DNA of 64,000 bases, from the NCBI GenBank assembly GCA_022578605.1, contig MU394129.1, positions 120,976 to 184,975 on the forward strand, in the 5' to 3' direction. Source of the DNA: Camillea tinctor. Its lineage: Eukaryota; Ascomycota; Sordariomycetes; Xylariales; Xylariaceae. The notes under the pieces are model-generated. The model saw only the letters and a list, made by a program, of their open reading frames with translations. It had not been told where the DNA came from and did no database searches. Shown here one piece after another: positions 1-13,613 of the stretch. Position numbers and translations under genes: made by a program. Positions within the stretch are counted from its first letter, which is position 1. Each line of letters begins with the position of its first letter.

Positions 1-2667
1 TTTCTCCCGTTTACGTTTACGTTTTTCTCTTCCCTTCGGGGTTACCCGTTCGTTACCTACCCACCATGTAACCAATACCAAGAGCTATTGTGGGGGAAGG
101 ATGGAGGGGGAGGGGGGGGAGCTTTATGGGCTTCCTCTCCTTTCTTCCCACCTTGGATCTTTAGGTTGGGTGAAACGATACTAGGTCGGTTACTCACTGC
201 TAGGAATTGATGTCTCACAAAAGACGCGAAGGGATAAGAAGGAAAGGAAAGGAGATTTTGCGGACGACGAAAGTGGGATATGGTCAGATGGGGGTAGGTG
301 GGAGCATAAGGAGTGGGTAAATGGGTAGGTATATGGGTCCCGCGGGGGAGGGGAAGAGGAAGGGGACTTAACTTCTTCTATACCCCATACTTATTCCTTC
401 CCCCCACATACCATACGATCCATAGTACCCACATACACACGTTCTTGTATCGTTCCTCTCTTTTTCTCCGACCCGAGAGAAACGAACCCGAATCATACTC
501 TTTTTCCGCGGTTATGGATGGAACCCCTGTTCGTTAGTTGGTTGGTCAGGCCAGTCAGGTAAACCTATAGAGAATGGTAAATAAGGGGGATGTCCGGTGA
601 TATCGTATGTATGCGCACGTGTTCTGGGATATACGGAGACCTTAGCTGCCTCAATAGCTAACTAAGTTGGATGCGTACACTGGTTGTGGATTCGTAGTAG
701 TGGGGAGTGGAGGGGGCAGAGCTTGACTAGTATCTACTAAGGTATATTCCTCTTTTCTTATACATAAGGTGCATTTCAGATGAACGAAGGAAAGAAAGTA
801 TGTAAAGAATATCCGGACCCAGGACCAAGTTGTTGGCGATCTTGGTTGTGGTTCCCCGCCCCCCTTTTCTGAGTTAGTCGTTCTAAGTTACACAGTATTT
901 GTTTAGAATCGGGTCTTAGAAGTTGGTACTACGTCCCTACGTGGGTGGGCGTTGAAATGCGGCTCTATCCATACATGGGGTAGAACGAAGTTTCTAACTT
1001 AATACCCTTTCGCCACATATTTTTACTCAGTCTCCTTTTTGTGACTTCAAAGTAGGTGCATTTAAGGACAACCTATGTGAGTTGACGTAGTCATGCCATT
1101 GTCTTTTCACACAACATATGGCATAGAAATTTAGGTACGGTCACAGGAACACCAAAGAATTTGTAGCCTTACTTTGAATGCGGGAGTTAACCCTTCTTGT
1201 ATAATGTAGGATACGTAAGGTATTAGATAGATATGTGGTATCTAGCTACACTTACTTATTTGAACATCGAGTATAGCACGGGTGTTATGAATAGTCAATG
1301 AGTTTCCTTCGATAGGTCTCTCTCTAAACCCTTGAGAGCTTTATAGTATGAATTATTATTTAAGTTTACAGACATATGCTCCTAGATGATGCGTAGATCT
1401 ATATTTCTAGTTATGGCTTATTGCCTAGCAACTACCTTCCCTACTCTCCCTTATATGAGCCCGAGTGTAATATCTTCCAATATTTGGTTTGGATATAGGT
1501 CCTTTTCATCTCCCAATAGGCTAGATATATTTGTATTTCTCGTAATGTGTTAAAAGGGGGTTCCAGGATCTTCTCCGGCAGCCCAGGCTCTCATTTCAGT
1601 ATCCCATGGTTTTAAGATCTCTCTAAGGACCTAAACTATAAGCAGGAAATATTCCGTTAAGATATTGGTAGTTGCCTATTCTAAGACTCAATCTGTATTT
1701 CAACAGTGAATTTTGGAGAACATATTAGGATATTAACATAGATAGTTACTGTAAACTAGAAATCTTTATACTTTATTAGTTTATATATTCTACGTGGTCT
1801 TAATGATCTTCTTAATCTTAAGAGTCGAAATTATGCTAAACATGAAATATCTCTCAAAGTAACTGTTCAGGTTAAGAATACTCACTAACCTAGGGTGCAT
1901 ATTTCTAGAAAATATAGAATTAAGGACAATTATTGGACTATGTTAACAACTCGATAAACAAATGACGGGAGAAATTGTTCGAGCGTTCTTAGTTGACTTT
2001 TGTAGCCTAGATTCTATACTTCAATACTAGGTCTGAAAACTACAAGTCCCACATACCCTAGTTACAAATTCTATGTTTTATGTAGAAGCCTGAGGTAAAA
2101 TTTATTTGATTTTTCTAAAACCTAAATATTCAACGATTGTCACGTATTTGGGATGGTCTAAAATATAAAACATAGAACCAAAGGTCCTTGCGTGACCTCC
2201 ATATGTGTATGTATAGCGAATATCTAGGAGAAGTCTTGTATTTTTTTTCCTTTCGATAAATTTCTCCTTGTAGAAGTCTTAAAGGAATATGAGGCATTAT
2301 TGGACCCTTGGGTCACTACTTATGTTCAGACACATCTTACTAGGTTATAGAAGTATGGACTGCGATTATATGACTGTTGTTATATCTGTGAGTTTATCTA
2401 TTACAAATAAGATCTAACCGGATATCTCTTTAATTATACATACAGAATTATAATTATCGTAGATCAAAGACCAGCTAACTCGCCTGTTTGACATCATCTT
2501 ACAAAATATGGCCGTCCCCTTAGAGTCCCGGTCATGTCGTTCCATGAGCAGGACAATGTATCCAATGCCTTCATCTTGAATATAATATAGGGAAATTTGT
2601 GATAACCAGTTATCTTCCCCTTTTTAACTTCGAGTTTCAACCTCTGTACTTGAATCCAGTTGCATAT
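1..2667. other. Gene-free left end of window
   Basis: No convincing gene is seen. The open frames here (longest about 74 codons at 313-537) are short, low in complexity and without splice-site support. The part from about 1700 to 2450 is visibly A+T-rich with many stops in all frames. No tRNA, terminal repeat or transposase trace was recognised. Confidence 0.6.
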
Positions 2668-3147
2668 CTATCCATTCGGGCTTTTCGAGTATTGGACTTC
2701 TGAAGGCCAGCAATACGCCAAACAGATGCAATCAACGTTATCCGACTTATTCACCTCCTCGCTTGCGCTCTGGATTGCCTTTGCGGTACATCCTGGCTGC
2801 GATATAACCGACTTCGCTATCTTAAAACTAACTTCCGTGTCGTGTAAATTCTCCTTGACTTCATCGCAACTCCAATCGAATACATTAGTACGGCACTGAG
2901 ACTGTACTTGAGACAGGAGCGTTGGGGCACAATTTGCTGGGTTACCGTCGTTCCCCCACCCAGCTAGTTGAATTGTATAGACGTTCCACACGTTGACGTT
3001 TGGTTCAATGTACCCATAGAACTGGCAGCCGCTGCTGCTGATTCGGGATGGCGGCGAGGGGACAGACGAGTTGATAGCTCGGGCTATGGTACTTGATACA
3101 AAGCTGAAAGATGTCAAAATTGATATAACAGGGCCTCCGAAAAGCAT
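2668..3147 (-). CDS. Small secreted cysteine-rich protein (effector-like)
   Basis: An intact single-exon frame of 159 residues starting at an ATG (complement of 3145-3147). The first 24 or so residues form a hydrophobic signal peptide ending near ARA. The mature part has eight cysteines (41, 73, 85, 94, 120, 140, 142, 146) and a tryptophan/tyrosine-rich segment (WNVYTIQLAGWGND). This layout is typical of small secreted proteins of plant- or insect-associated ascomycetes, which act outside the hypha. I do not recognise a named family and assign no target. The gene stands alone, with no other gene for more than 2.6 kb to its left and 5.5 kb to its right. The last 27 residues, after a GAG/GTGAAT junction near residue 131, could instead be an unspliced intron, so the C terminus is less sure than the rest. 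Confidence 0.6.
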   Translation of the reverse strand: MLFGGPVISILTSFSFVSSTIARAINSSVPSPPSRISSSGCQFYGYIEPNVNVWNVYTIQLAGWGNDGNPANCAPTLLSQVQSQCRTNVFDWSCDEVKENLHDTEVSFKIAKSVISQPGCTAKAIQSASEEVNKSDNVDCICLAYCWPSEVQYSKSPNG

Positions 3148-6100
3148 TTTTTAGTAGGCTAATTATACAGATGAAGCAGTTAATATTGAGAAATACGAGT
3201 AATCTACCTACACAGATATTTACATTTTTTCTTGACCAAAAACACGGCATTGTCAACAATAATCACCTAAAAGGTCTACTTGAAATAATAACGTGCCACA
3301 AGCCATATTTCATGTCAAATACGACTCGAATATATCTAAATCATGGAGTATCTAGGGTTGTTTGCTTGCAGGCATGCTCCCGTGAGCCTTGTCCACTTTT
3401 AGACGACCTGTCAAAACCAGGTCCTCGGGGTCTTCTGTGGTCCCTGTCCTCCTTACTACATACTTTTCCCTTGGGTCGCGAGAGGAGAGAAACCTCAAAG
3501 CTAGACACAAGTGCACGACCAGCACGCTGACTGACCATGGCTTTTCCCCAGGATATGTAACGTAGGCTATATCCCCGTTCACATGGAAATACATATCCCG
3601 CTCTTCGCTCTTCATATTACGAGATAAGAACCTGGCTGCTAACTTTTCATCTAAGACATCGTCAGCAGTAATTTAAAAAGACGAAAATATGACTGGCAAA
3701 TACTATTCCTAGTTCACAAAGAAAGTAATACCGCCCTTCCGCGCCCGCGGTGATCCGAGATCCGATGTAGGGCCCCGGTCCTCCATCTCTCCCTTTGAAG
3801 TATTATAATCAGACGAGCAACAATTCCCATGTCCGGAAGTAATACAAAGTCCATCCCTCCCTCTCTGCACGATCCCAGTGAACCAGAGCTAGATCGGGAA
3901 ACCGGTTCCCGTCTGTGCTACGTCCACGATGTTGTCATAGGGGAGTACGGGGTTTGCTGTCATCTCGTAGCTCTCTGATGATGTCTGTCGTGGAATCCCC
4001 TAGTTAATCAGGATAGGGTGATGCGATAAAAGCTTCTCCATGGAGGAAAGGGAGTTGAAGAAAAGGCACAATGTGACTATATTTGATTCATACCGAATGT
4101 GGCTTTTTTGAGGTGCTTGTTCAGATGGGAGGCTAATCAACATTACGCCATGTCTTAGAGGTGAGTTAGCTCAATGCATAAATGCAAATCGGTCAGTGTC
4201 CCTGTGCCTAATGATGATAATGCCATAATAGTCGCTAGATTCCATTTTTGTCGGCGACTGCCACCATTAAGGAACCAGTACCGGATATGAGGCTTTTTCA
4301 CGTTGAGTGATATAGGAAGTTGCCTCCTATAGCGCTTCTATCCTTGCAATTCCCGAGAAAGGAGGTGAAGTCTGACTATCTGAGTAAAGGAGATTCATCA
4401 TTCTTTTTCAAAGCAACTTCCATAATTACGGAAGCCTTACTTATTGTCAAATTTGTAAGCATTGGCTGACAACAGAGTAATACAACTTTCAAGTCTGCTT
4501 GAAAGAGGCAAAATAACTTTCAACTACGACGTTGCAGTCCAATTGAATGTGGTTTATGGTGGCGGCTCTCGCAACTCATTACCATGAGTCAGAGGTCATC
4601 CTCGTTAGAAATGCAATAGTTCATGATGGATTGGTCATGTTTCATATGAAATAGAGTAGCTGACGAGTGTGTATAAACCAGCTTCATTCCGAGACCTTTT
4701 GCTAACATTGAAATATCATACAGTAAGGATATGGTATGTGCAATTATTATGTGATGATGTGAAGGCATATGCGGATTATTAGTATGTACGCATTTGTCTA
4801 ACCATAATGAGCCGTGCCCTCTATAGAAAAAACTTTTTCTTTTTCAAAACGTTCACATATTGGCAGTACATACCTGTTCTTTCAGGATTATATACCTCTT
4901 TTGAAGTAACGACTGGATGACGATTCAAGAAATAGTTAAGTGTGCTATTTGGCTTAAAATGTAGATATGGGTATCAACACCCGTCTATAGTTCCCGGAGT
5001 GGACGATCTAGTCTATCACATTTCTATACGTAGGTCATGAGACCGTCTCATAAGCGCTTACAAGTTGAAACTTCAAATCGCCAGGCTTTCATTGGGAGAT
5101 AATAAGAGCTTTCACATACTAGTTCTGGAGTAGACAACTAAAACATGAGAGGCTAAATCGCCCCCAGTTTTACATCTCCGTTACAGGTAAGTCTATATTA
5201 TCGTAGATATTTGTGCGTTATTAAGTGTACCTATTCACGTAACGTCTAATGCTAACACGTCTGCACGCCTAATAGTGGTGTGTATACGATAGCTGAGTAA
5301 GCCACATGTGTTGTCAAATGTCTCGGTACCTACATGTAAGTATGTAAGTAATATTATAGTTGATTACACGAACGCTATAACTCCACAACCTCGGCTGAAC
5401 CTGCGTATAGGAACTTTATTCTTTGATATATGTGATGTAGATGGCACTTCTAGCCCTTTATACTATCACTGCACATACATAATCCTTCCGTCACCGCCAT
5501 CGGCCGCTGCGGAAGCCACCGTAATGTTCTCGTATCAGCTAACCGCTACTTCTGAAAAGCCCCCCTGTCGGAATAATGGAAACATTCTGGAAATAATATC
5601 CTTGCAAGGGTGCATTAGAACGACGGGACTAAAGAGAAGTGGAAGGAGGATATCTGAGAAACAAGACCAAAAAAACCGATATCAAAGGTAGGTAATAGAA
5701 ATATAAAACATCCCACTAGAGAATCTGCCGGACATCCTTCTCTTTTTGAAATGATTGACTCAAACTTGGCGTACGTACGTGATAGCTGCGAAACCCATGC
5801 ATTCATTGGTCTATCACAAGCTGGCAGAAAGAATGAAGAGTGTGTGGGTTCAGATGGCATTGGAGAAAGCTCATGCCTAGCAGGCAAGCCTCCATGCAAG
5901 CTTCATCACCTCTTCATGAAAGCAGCCCGACCAGGCCGAGTTAACCACCCTGGGCCTTGACCGTGGATGTCTTGGCTGACGTTAGGATAAGTGCTTCGGT
6001 GACAGCTCCCGCTTTTACATTAGTGGACGGAGAATACCTAAGTAGTCTAATGTGCGTATGGTAGGTAGTTTTTTTTCTCGTATGCAGTCCCCACAGGACC

Positions 6101-8734
6101 CTGACGGTATCAGTCGATCGTGGTGTGAAATCCCCATTGCTGTGGCACGCGTTTTTGGACAAAATGCGGTACCGAAAGGCGTTCACTGCTCCCTCCCTCG
6201 CTCCCAAAAAGAAAAAGAAAAATTCTTCGGGATCGTCAGCACGTTTCTATGGCACCCAGACCCCGGTAACCACGTAGAATCTGACGTGCGATAGGGCAGC
6301 TCCAGTAAGAGCGGTCTAGACAGCGGAAGAATCGAGGCCGATGCCTCCACATATGTCTGCCTACCCGTCGTAAACCCAAGGTAAGGAGAAGAAAAGGGAG
6401 AAAAATAAGAATATAATTTTTCTTTTTCGGATATGGCACGAGGAAACGCGTAAGGTACAGTCAGTTTTTGTACAGTGGATAATAGACATGATATCATATT
6501 CTTGTAGATCGTGGCTGTGTTTCTTCCCGAACCACTGGAACTTGTTCAAAGTCGGTGTCCAATCACGTCGCAAGTTTACGTGTCCAAATACTGGAATAAG
6601 AAATCGTCAGCCTCGAGTCAAGTCCCCGGTAACGGGAAATTTTGTTGTTATTCGTGGCACTTCTATCTGCCGAGTTGCACTACTAAGCGCCATGTATAAT
6701 TCCCAACAAACTAGGATATGAAGAAGAGACAAAGTGAAAAAAGCCCCTCCCTCGGCCTGAGGAGATAGTCTCATCTTGCGTGACTTTTCTTTCCTTTTTT
6801 TTCATCCTCATCCTACATCTTTATTGCTCTTTTCTTCTCGGCCTAATCATCTTTAGCTGCCCGATTTACATTCACCTCGTTCACACGATGTTCAGCGGTT
6901 AACCGACCATGTGACTGGGTCACTTGGAGTTGATCAGACGAAAAAGCCGGGGCTGAGCGGAAGAGCGGGAAGTCGATTGGACAGAGCTTTGCACAGCTAC
7001 AAGGTCTTCATCCAATCAACAATCTCACCCCATCGTGACGGCCAGGGATTATACTCGACGCCGAGTGTAGATTGGTCCAAACGCCTGGGAATCACGAAAA
7101 CCTAGAAGATACCGAGGGGTTGCTGAAGAATCAGAATGACCGAACGGCATCCAGATAAAAAACCTCAAGCCCACCGCTATTGGCTTATTCATTGCGGTGA
7201 ATCAGATCGTGCGGGATAGTTCCCACCATAAGGATTCGAGGAGAGTGCATTGAGTGAATAAGGTCGGCCGAATGTGGGCTTTTTTAGTTTGGTTCTTCTT
7301 TTTTTCTCTTTCTAGCCATGACCTCTTGCATCACCATCATCGACTAATATCAAGATAATCCAAAAGTAGTCAATCATGTTGCTCAATAGTCCGCTTATCC
7401 TCATAGAGGATCAGCCTCACTTGGTCTTCGGTCCAAGTTGCCCATTCTAATTCTAGTCTACACAAGAAACCCCCGCTACTTGTAGAGGATCCAAGGCAAT
7501 CATCACAATAGCCGTCCTTAATGGATGGCAGAGCTATAACCGTCACAATCCATCGCGGGGTAGCTCTCCAACCGATGTGTTTCTATGTGCCCCCCTCATT
7601 GGAACTTCGGTGTTGCTATGCAGCATGATCTACAGAATATGCTAGTGATATCTTGATACCTTACCTACATTCAAGGTCGGAACGCGCCGACACAATGGAG
7701 CTTGCTAAGGGCAAATGGGACAATGGTGGGTTTGAGAAGACTCCATCTTTGTTTGGATGAAGTTGTTTCTGGAGGTCGAGGCGGTTTGGTTCCCAACGTA
7801 GACGTACTGACAAGTATCGTTTCTGGATTTTTCCTAAATAGGCAGCTTGTTAAGGGCAAGTTGTCAACGTTGTGCAGGACAACTGACCAATGAAAATTTT
7901 CTATTTTGACAGGATAGGTTATATATCTTCTGTCGGTATTTCATGTTACCGTATTATATACAAGAGCCCAAAATGCCCATTGCAACGCACGTGGCGCCTG
8001 TAGGGCATAAACGGCGAACGGAAATAATAACACGTCACATTGTAGAGGGAATAAATAAATAAATAGGTTAATATATATACATAAATAATACAATAAACAT
8101 GTTAGACATGCAGTTATGTGCCCGATTTGTATAGTGTGTGTGTGTAATACAGATCTTGGCCCCATTGATTGTAACCGGGAATTCTCAAAGATTTTCATGT
8201 ATGTAGACGATCTCTTTTTTTTTTCAGCACACACACACACGTTGAAAACTTTCCAAGAAAAAGGACCACCATAGAATTCCTATCTCGCATCCATACAACC
8301 TGCATTAAGGCTGATACAACGTACGACTGGTCCTGAGGGTGGGGGGCGGGGTGAATAGGGGGGCGCCAGGACACCATTCGGCTTTGGAGGATGCGTTGTA
8401 TATGTGGGACACGCAGAGACCTTATTGACCGCAGTCAAAAACGCTGAGAAGGCAACAGTTGTATATATAAAATGGCTGGCCCGTCTCCGTCTCGTGAGTC
8501 ACGAACCGAAAGAGGCGTGTCCGAACATCACGACAAAGCTTTTCGCCCTCCGTGACGTCAGGGAGGCCATACTTCCATATTTTCTTATATACACCGTATA
8601 TAGACACATATATACCCTCACCTCCCCAGAACCAAACCCTTAACTGGTCTTTTATAGGTTTCCGTTACCCTGTAGTACTGCTATACTACCTGTCCATTTT
8701 TACTACACCATTACTAAGCCTACCTTGTTTTAAG
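3148..8734. other. Long gene-sparse region
   Basis: About 5.6 kb without a supported gene. Open frames such as 5308-5691 (127 codons) and 3171-3530 (119 codons) lack recognisable domains, have unlike frames open on both strands and no splice continuity. There is some simple sequence, for example a stretch of AAAT units near 8050 and CA repeats near 8229. It may hold decayed transposon DNA, but I could not identify any element. Confidence 0.5.
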
Positions 8735-10716
8735 ATGGCTTCATATAAAGATATTCTCAGTCACGATATATGGAGTTCCAAACGGGATCATATTGTGTAT
8801 CCTAACCAAGATGAGGTCCGTCTCATCTATGCTAGAGCACGCATGTTATGTCGAGAGAGTGGTAAGATAGTTAAATTCATCAACCCTCTAGTAAAGAGGC
8901 AAACACTAATAGGGTGATATCACAGGTATAACGGTTGAAGATGTGGTTGATATCAAGCCAAAGTTCTGCGATTTTCACAAGAATAGTATGTATCATCATC
9001 ACGATGTCGTACACTTAAAGACATCCCAAACCTAACCTTTTAATATAGTTCTATGTGCTAGAGATCTATCAGTAGTTATCGTCCTTGCCATCCACTGGAA
9101 CCTATGCATAGGCACCATCGGCAAATATGCACGGTCAAGGCCGGACCTGGTGCCCATACTCAAGAAATTAGAAAAGTTTGATGCCTGTGGCGAGTACCTG
9201 TTGACTGAAGCTGGACATGGCCTCGACGCTCGCAACCTAGAAACCACTGCAACTCTCAAGGCAGACGGCTCTATCGACTTACACACCCCTTCTCCGGCAG
9301 CCACCAAGGCCATGCCGCCCACCACCCCCTTAGCAGGCGTACCCCGGGTAGCCGTCGTATTCGCCCGGTTCATCGCCGGCGGCGAGGACCGCGGCGTCAA
9401 GCCCTTCGTCGTACAGCTCACGACCGAGACGGGCATGTGCCCGGGCGTCACCAGCAAGATGCTCCCGAAGCGGAACGGGTCCAAGGCGCTCGACCACGCA
9501 GTCACGAGCTTCAACCACGTGCGGCTCAGCAAGGCGGCGCTGCTGGGCTCCCCGGCACGGCCCAAGGACGAGCGCGCCGCCTTCCTCAACCACATCTGGC
9601 GCGTGTCGGTGGGCACGCTGGTGCTCTCGCAGTTCAACATCCCGGCGATGCGGCAGAGCGCGTACATCGTAGCGCGGTACAGTCAGCGGCGGCACGTGGC
9701 GGGGGGCAGCAAGCCGGGCGACCGCGTGCCCATCCTCAGCTTCGCCACGCAGTACCGGCCCATCGTGGGCGCGCTCGCGCAGGCGTCGGTGTACGAGGCC
9801 TTTAGCCAGGAGGCGGTCGCGCGGTTCAAGGACGCCTCGCTGCCGATGACGGTGCGCCACGGCGTGGTCACCTGCTTCAAGGCGGCCATCACGCCGGCGG
9901 CGCAGGGCGCCATGAACGAGCTCGCCGACCGGTGCGGGTGGCAGGGCCTGTACAGCCACAACCAGGTCATCGAGCTGGCTATGACGATGCGCGGGAACAG
10001 CATCGCCGAGGGGGACTACCTTGTACTGTGTATACGTAAGAAACCCCTCCTTTCCCCCTCCGCCCCCCCCTTTTCTCTCCAACTAACCCCCGTCCCCCCC
10101 TCCAGGCCTCGCATCCGAAATCCTCCTAAACCGGTACTCCCTCCCCCCACCACGGCTCCCCGACTCCCCTCTCGCCCGCCACGAAGCCGGCGTGTGGCGC
10201 GAAGCGCGGGAGACCCTCTCCTCGCTCGGGCCGGGCGACTCGCACCGGGGCGCCGCGTTCAACGCGCACATCCTGCCGCGGTGCCACGCGCTGATCGTCG
10301 CGAGCGCGCAGCGCATGGCGTACGAGGCGGTGGCGAGCCCCATCGTGGCCTCCAGCGTCAGCGTCGCGCCCGAGCTCCTGCGGCTCTACGAGTCGACGTG
10401 CATCGCCGACGACGCGGCGTGGTACGTGGAGCACGAGGGGGCGCGGCGGGCCGACCTGCTCGCGCGGCAGGCCCGCGATGTCGAGGCGGTGATGCCGCTG
10501 CTGCCGCGGCTGCTGGCCGAGACCGAGGCTGCGGATTGGACTACCACGGCGATGATTGCGGATGAGGGCCGGTGGGAGGAGTTTGTTGCTACCGGGCTGC
10601 CGACTTTTGAGGGAGATGGCGGGATCCTAGATGGTGCTGGGGCGACGGCCTGGCACACGGAGCCGATTATGGATGATGGCGGGAGGTGGGCTGTTTTGGA
10701 AAGGAGTCGGTTGTGA
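8735..10716 (+). CDS. Acyl-CoA oxidase/dehydrogenase family protein, peroxisomal
   Basis: Four exons: 8735-8861, 8926-8985, 9049-10035, 10106-10716, giving 594 residues. All three introns (64, 63 and 70 bases) have GT..AG ends, and the joined frame is continuous. Family signatures are plain: an LTEAGHGLDARNLETTAT segment as in acyl-CoA oxidases, and further on ADRCGWQGLYSHNQVIELAM followed by MRGNSIAEGDYLVLCIRLASEILL, which spans the last intron. The family oxidises acyl-CoA to the trans-2-enoyl-CoA with FAD in the first step of beta-oxidation. The protein ends in SRL, a canonical PTS1, so peroxisomal import is expected. It is somewhat shorter than classical acyl-CoA oxidases (about 650-700 residues), and the true substrate is unknown. 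Base composition changes sharply inside exon 3: the start is A+T-leaning, the rest strongly G+C-rich. Confidence 0.85.
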
Positions 10717-13613
10717 GGGAACATAAATATCTTCTCTCCTCCCCCTTTCTTTTACTCTCTCCTTTTCGTCCCCCTCTCTGAAGACTGGACAGTAAAGAAG
10801 GATCTTTTCTATGTTTCTTTATATTTTTATTTTCTTGGTTTATTAGGTTAGATATCCGGACGCACAGTCTCTGTTTTCTTTTTTCTTCTTGGCTACTTTG
10901 CTCTGTCTGTACTTTCTCTTTTGTAACAAGGTGGGATTTCGAAACAACGAACAGCAACGGGAATCAGGATTCCCGTTTATACTCGTGGCATGGTACCAGA
11001 ACTAGGAAGCGGTTTTTTTTATCTCATGGGAAGGTTTTTCACGACTTGATGATTTTATCTACATATATATCCAATCATGTATAAGGGGGGATAAGGGACG
11101 ATTGAAAGATATCATAGGGTTTCTTTTGTTTTTTTAGCATATCTTTTTCTTTTCAACAATTAGGTATATACACGATATCATGTCAAAAAGGACGTTTCAT
11201 TTTCATCTCACATTTCTTCTTCCCTATTCCCATGCATGAATGAATCATCTATTAGATCTACATCGCCTTTAACTTATGCTCTCTCGCGCCGTAGATATTA
11301 AAACACCCTTGACCAAGCCCATCCATTACCACGCTTCTACATCATTTTAACAAACACGTCGTCCCCTCCTTTCCCTTTCTCTGGTCCCAACGCTCTTCCT
11401 AGACATACCCATCATCTCCGTTCGCCCCACGACCAACACCATATCCCACAACCATACCCCATCCCCATCCTCAAACCAACAGCCTCACCCCCCAAAAGTC
11501 CAAATAAGCTTGCCTCCTTATTACTCTCCCCTTCCCCCCCCAGCCTCCCCCAGACCAACATCCCCTCCTCCAGATACCGAGCCTCGTTTATGCCGTCATC
11601 ACATCGCACCGCATCACGTCGTGTCACACCACGGCATAGCTATTCCAAGGCTGGCGATACCCTCCCTCCCCTTTTTACCTTTTGCCTCTCCCTACGCATA
11701 CCGTGTACCTCCCGGTACCTATATCTAACCCACGTAAGTAACCTAAATACCACTAATCCGGGTATCCCCGTCCTCCCCTCCCTTTTTCCTGCTTTCCTTT
11801 TCCGGCGACTGTTACTACCACTACTTCTCAGACCAGCTGGGAAAAAAAAAATAAAAAGAATCTCGTGCCATTTATTATTATTTTTTTTTCCTTTTTAATG
11901 GGTAAATAAGGGGCTAGAAGGGGGACAACGGGCGGCCGCAGCAGCCACACCCGCACTTCCCTACACAACCAGCCTAGTGTAGGCAGGTTACATACATACA
12001 TGCACAATGATCCCGCGATATACAGCCAAGAAGAAAGCTGAAACTCCCGAAAGGAAAAGAAAAGAGAAGAACAAAAAGAAGAAAAAAGGCACGATCCATC
12101 AACCCTCCCTTTCACCCCGCCGTCCCAGCTCAGTCAGCCTTCTTTAGCTCTCAGCCTTCCCAAGGTCCCATCCCATCCCATCCCACCCCAGGTTTCGGGC
12201 CGCAGTACACTACTCGCTATCCTACAAAACTGCTCTTTTCGCTCTCTATCTCTCTTTGCGTGTGTGGTATCCAACCTCGAATACCTTCCTTTCTCTTGCC
12301 TCTGCCGAGCCTTCTATTTTCCTTTTCAAAAAAAAAAAAACCCCCCTTCATCGTATGATTTGTGACCAAGCAACCGATTAACACAACACCGCATGTTATC
12401 TACCTCCTCGTAACGTTGATGTTGATAATACACTAGGTGGCATACCCAACTTCCAACACTCAACCCCAAGAAAAAGGGAGGAGGGTGATCTACAATATCA
12501 AGAACAATAGGTTAAGGGATACATACAAGGCACGTTCATTCTGAAATCTAAATGCAATCTCATTCTACTTTGGTATCAGCATATGGTATCAAACCCGCTC
12601 TTCACCTCACCCCTCATCCCCTACTCCCCCCCTCTCCTCCTATCCAGCGTGCTAGCTACCTAATGAATCATATCGTACACAAGAGTACCTAACCTAGGTT
12701 AAACGCAGTAAACACCTTTAACCTAACCTTCGCTAACCATATAAGTATGTGTGTATATAACATCCCAAAAATGGGAGTAAACAAGCTATGCCGCTAGAAA
12801 AGAGGAGAAAGTAATAAAAAAAAGACATATGTAATGATAATGCTCCCCTTCTCCCCGTGAAGAATGAATCAGTCCAATCTATGCGCACATGCAGAAGTAG
12901 GTAGTCAGCTAGGTAACTTATTGATAGTGTTAATGCCAACCACACCAAAATAACAACATAGTTACTCTCCCCCCCCTTTCTCTCCTAATATGTTGCACAT
13001 GCAAAATGCCTTATCGTCGAATAATCGCCGTAAAAATCTCAGCGCGTAATATGACGTGACCCCGCCCAGAAGAAAAGGACATGTCGAAAGGGAGGGGGAG
13101 GAGTCGGACTTCCCGAGAGGAGACGAAAAAAAGAATTCATTAAGTCGTTATAGTAAAGGCAGAAAGCAAGAGGCAAAAGGGTTGAGAAAAGGCCTCATAA
13201 ACACAAAACCCCTCGTAAACCCATAGAAGAAAAGTAGAAAAAAAAAGTATTTCATGCATGCAATAGAGCCCAGATGCATGTATTACTGCATTGCTCTCGT
13301 ATACAGGTAACCTATGTGTATGCGTATGGGCGTGTGAGGCAAGGTGACGTGACGTTCGAATCAGTTGGTGCCAGTCGAGCCTGCATCCAGGTGTGATCAG
13401 CCTTTTTTGATGAATGCATTATCAGACAGAGCAGGGCCGTTCAGGCGACGAACCAAAGAAAAAGCCCAACCCCCCTGAAATAAGTCAGGTGAGGTATAGC
13501 CATACGTCGCTCGCAACACGGGGTATCGGGATCCAAATCAACGGATGACTAGCCCAGCCGTAACAGTCCCCATCCCATGGCAAATTCCAATCCCACAAAA
13601 AAAAAGATCCAGT
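10717..13613. other. Intergenic between convergent genes
   Basis: About 2.9 kb between the 3' ends of the acyl-CoA oxidase-like gene and vam7. It is rich in C/T runs from about 11300 to 12340 and in A runs later. Frames such as 11510-11728 and 11590-11898 are proline/serine low-complexity and not credible. A perfect AACCTAGGTT palindrome lies at 12691-12700. No RNA gene was recognised. Confidence 0.5.

Noticed and set aside
5308..5691. 127-codon plus-strand frame
   Set aside because: No domain, signal or splice support; similar-sized frames are open by chance in this region.
9330..10082. Long minus-strand frame of 250 codons opposite the acyl-CoA oxidase-like gene
   Set aside because: It is a shadow of G+C-rich coding sequence. 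The plus strand has clear family motifs and splice continuity; the minus product is His/Arg-rich with no domain.
11510..11898. Overlapping Pro/Ser/His-rich frames
   Set aside because: Produced by C/T-rich low-complexity DNA, not gene-like.
13350..13362. tRNA box-B-like GTTCGAATC
   Set aside because: No box A at suitable distance and no acceptor-stem pairing. A TCGAACC at 35229 was rejected for the same reason.
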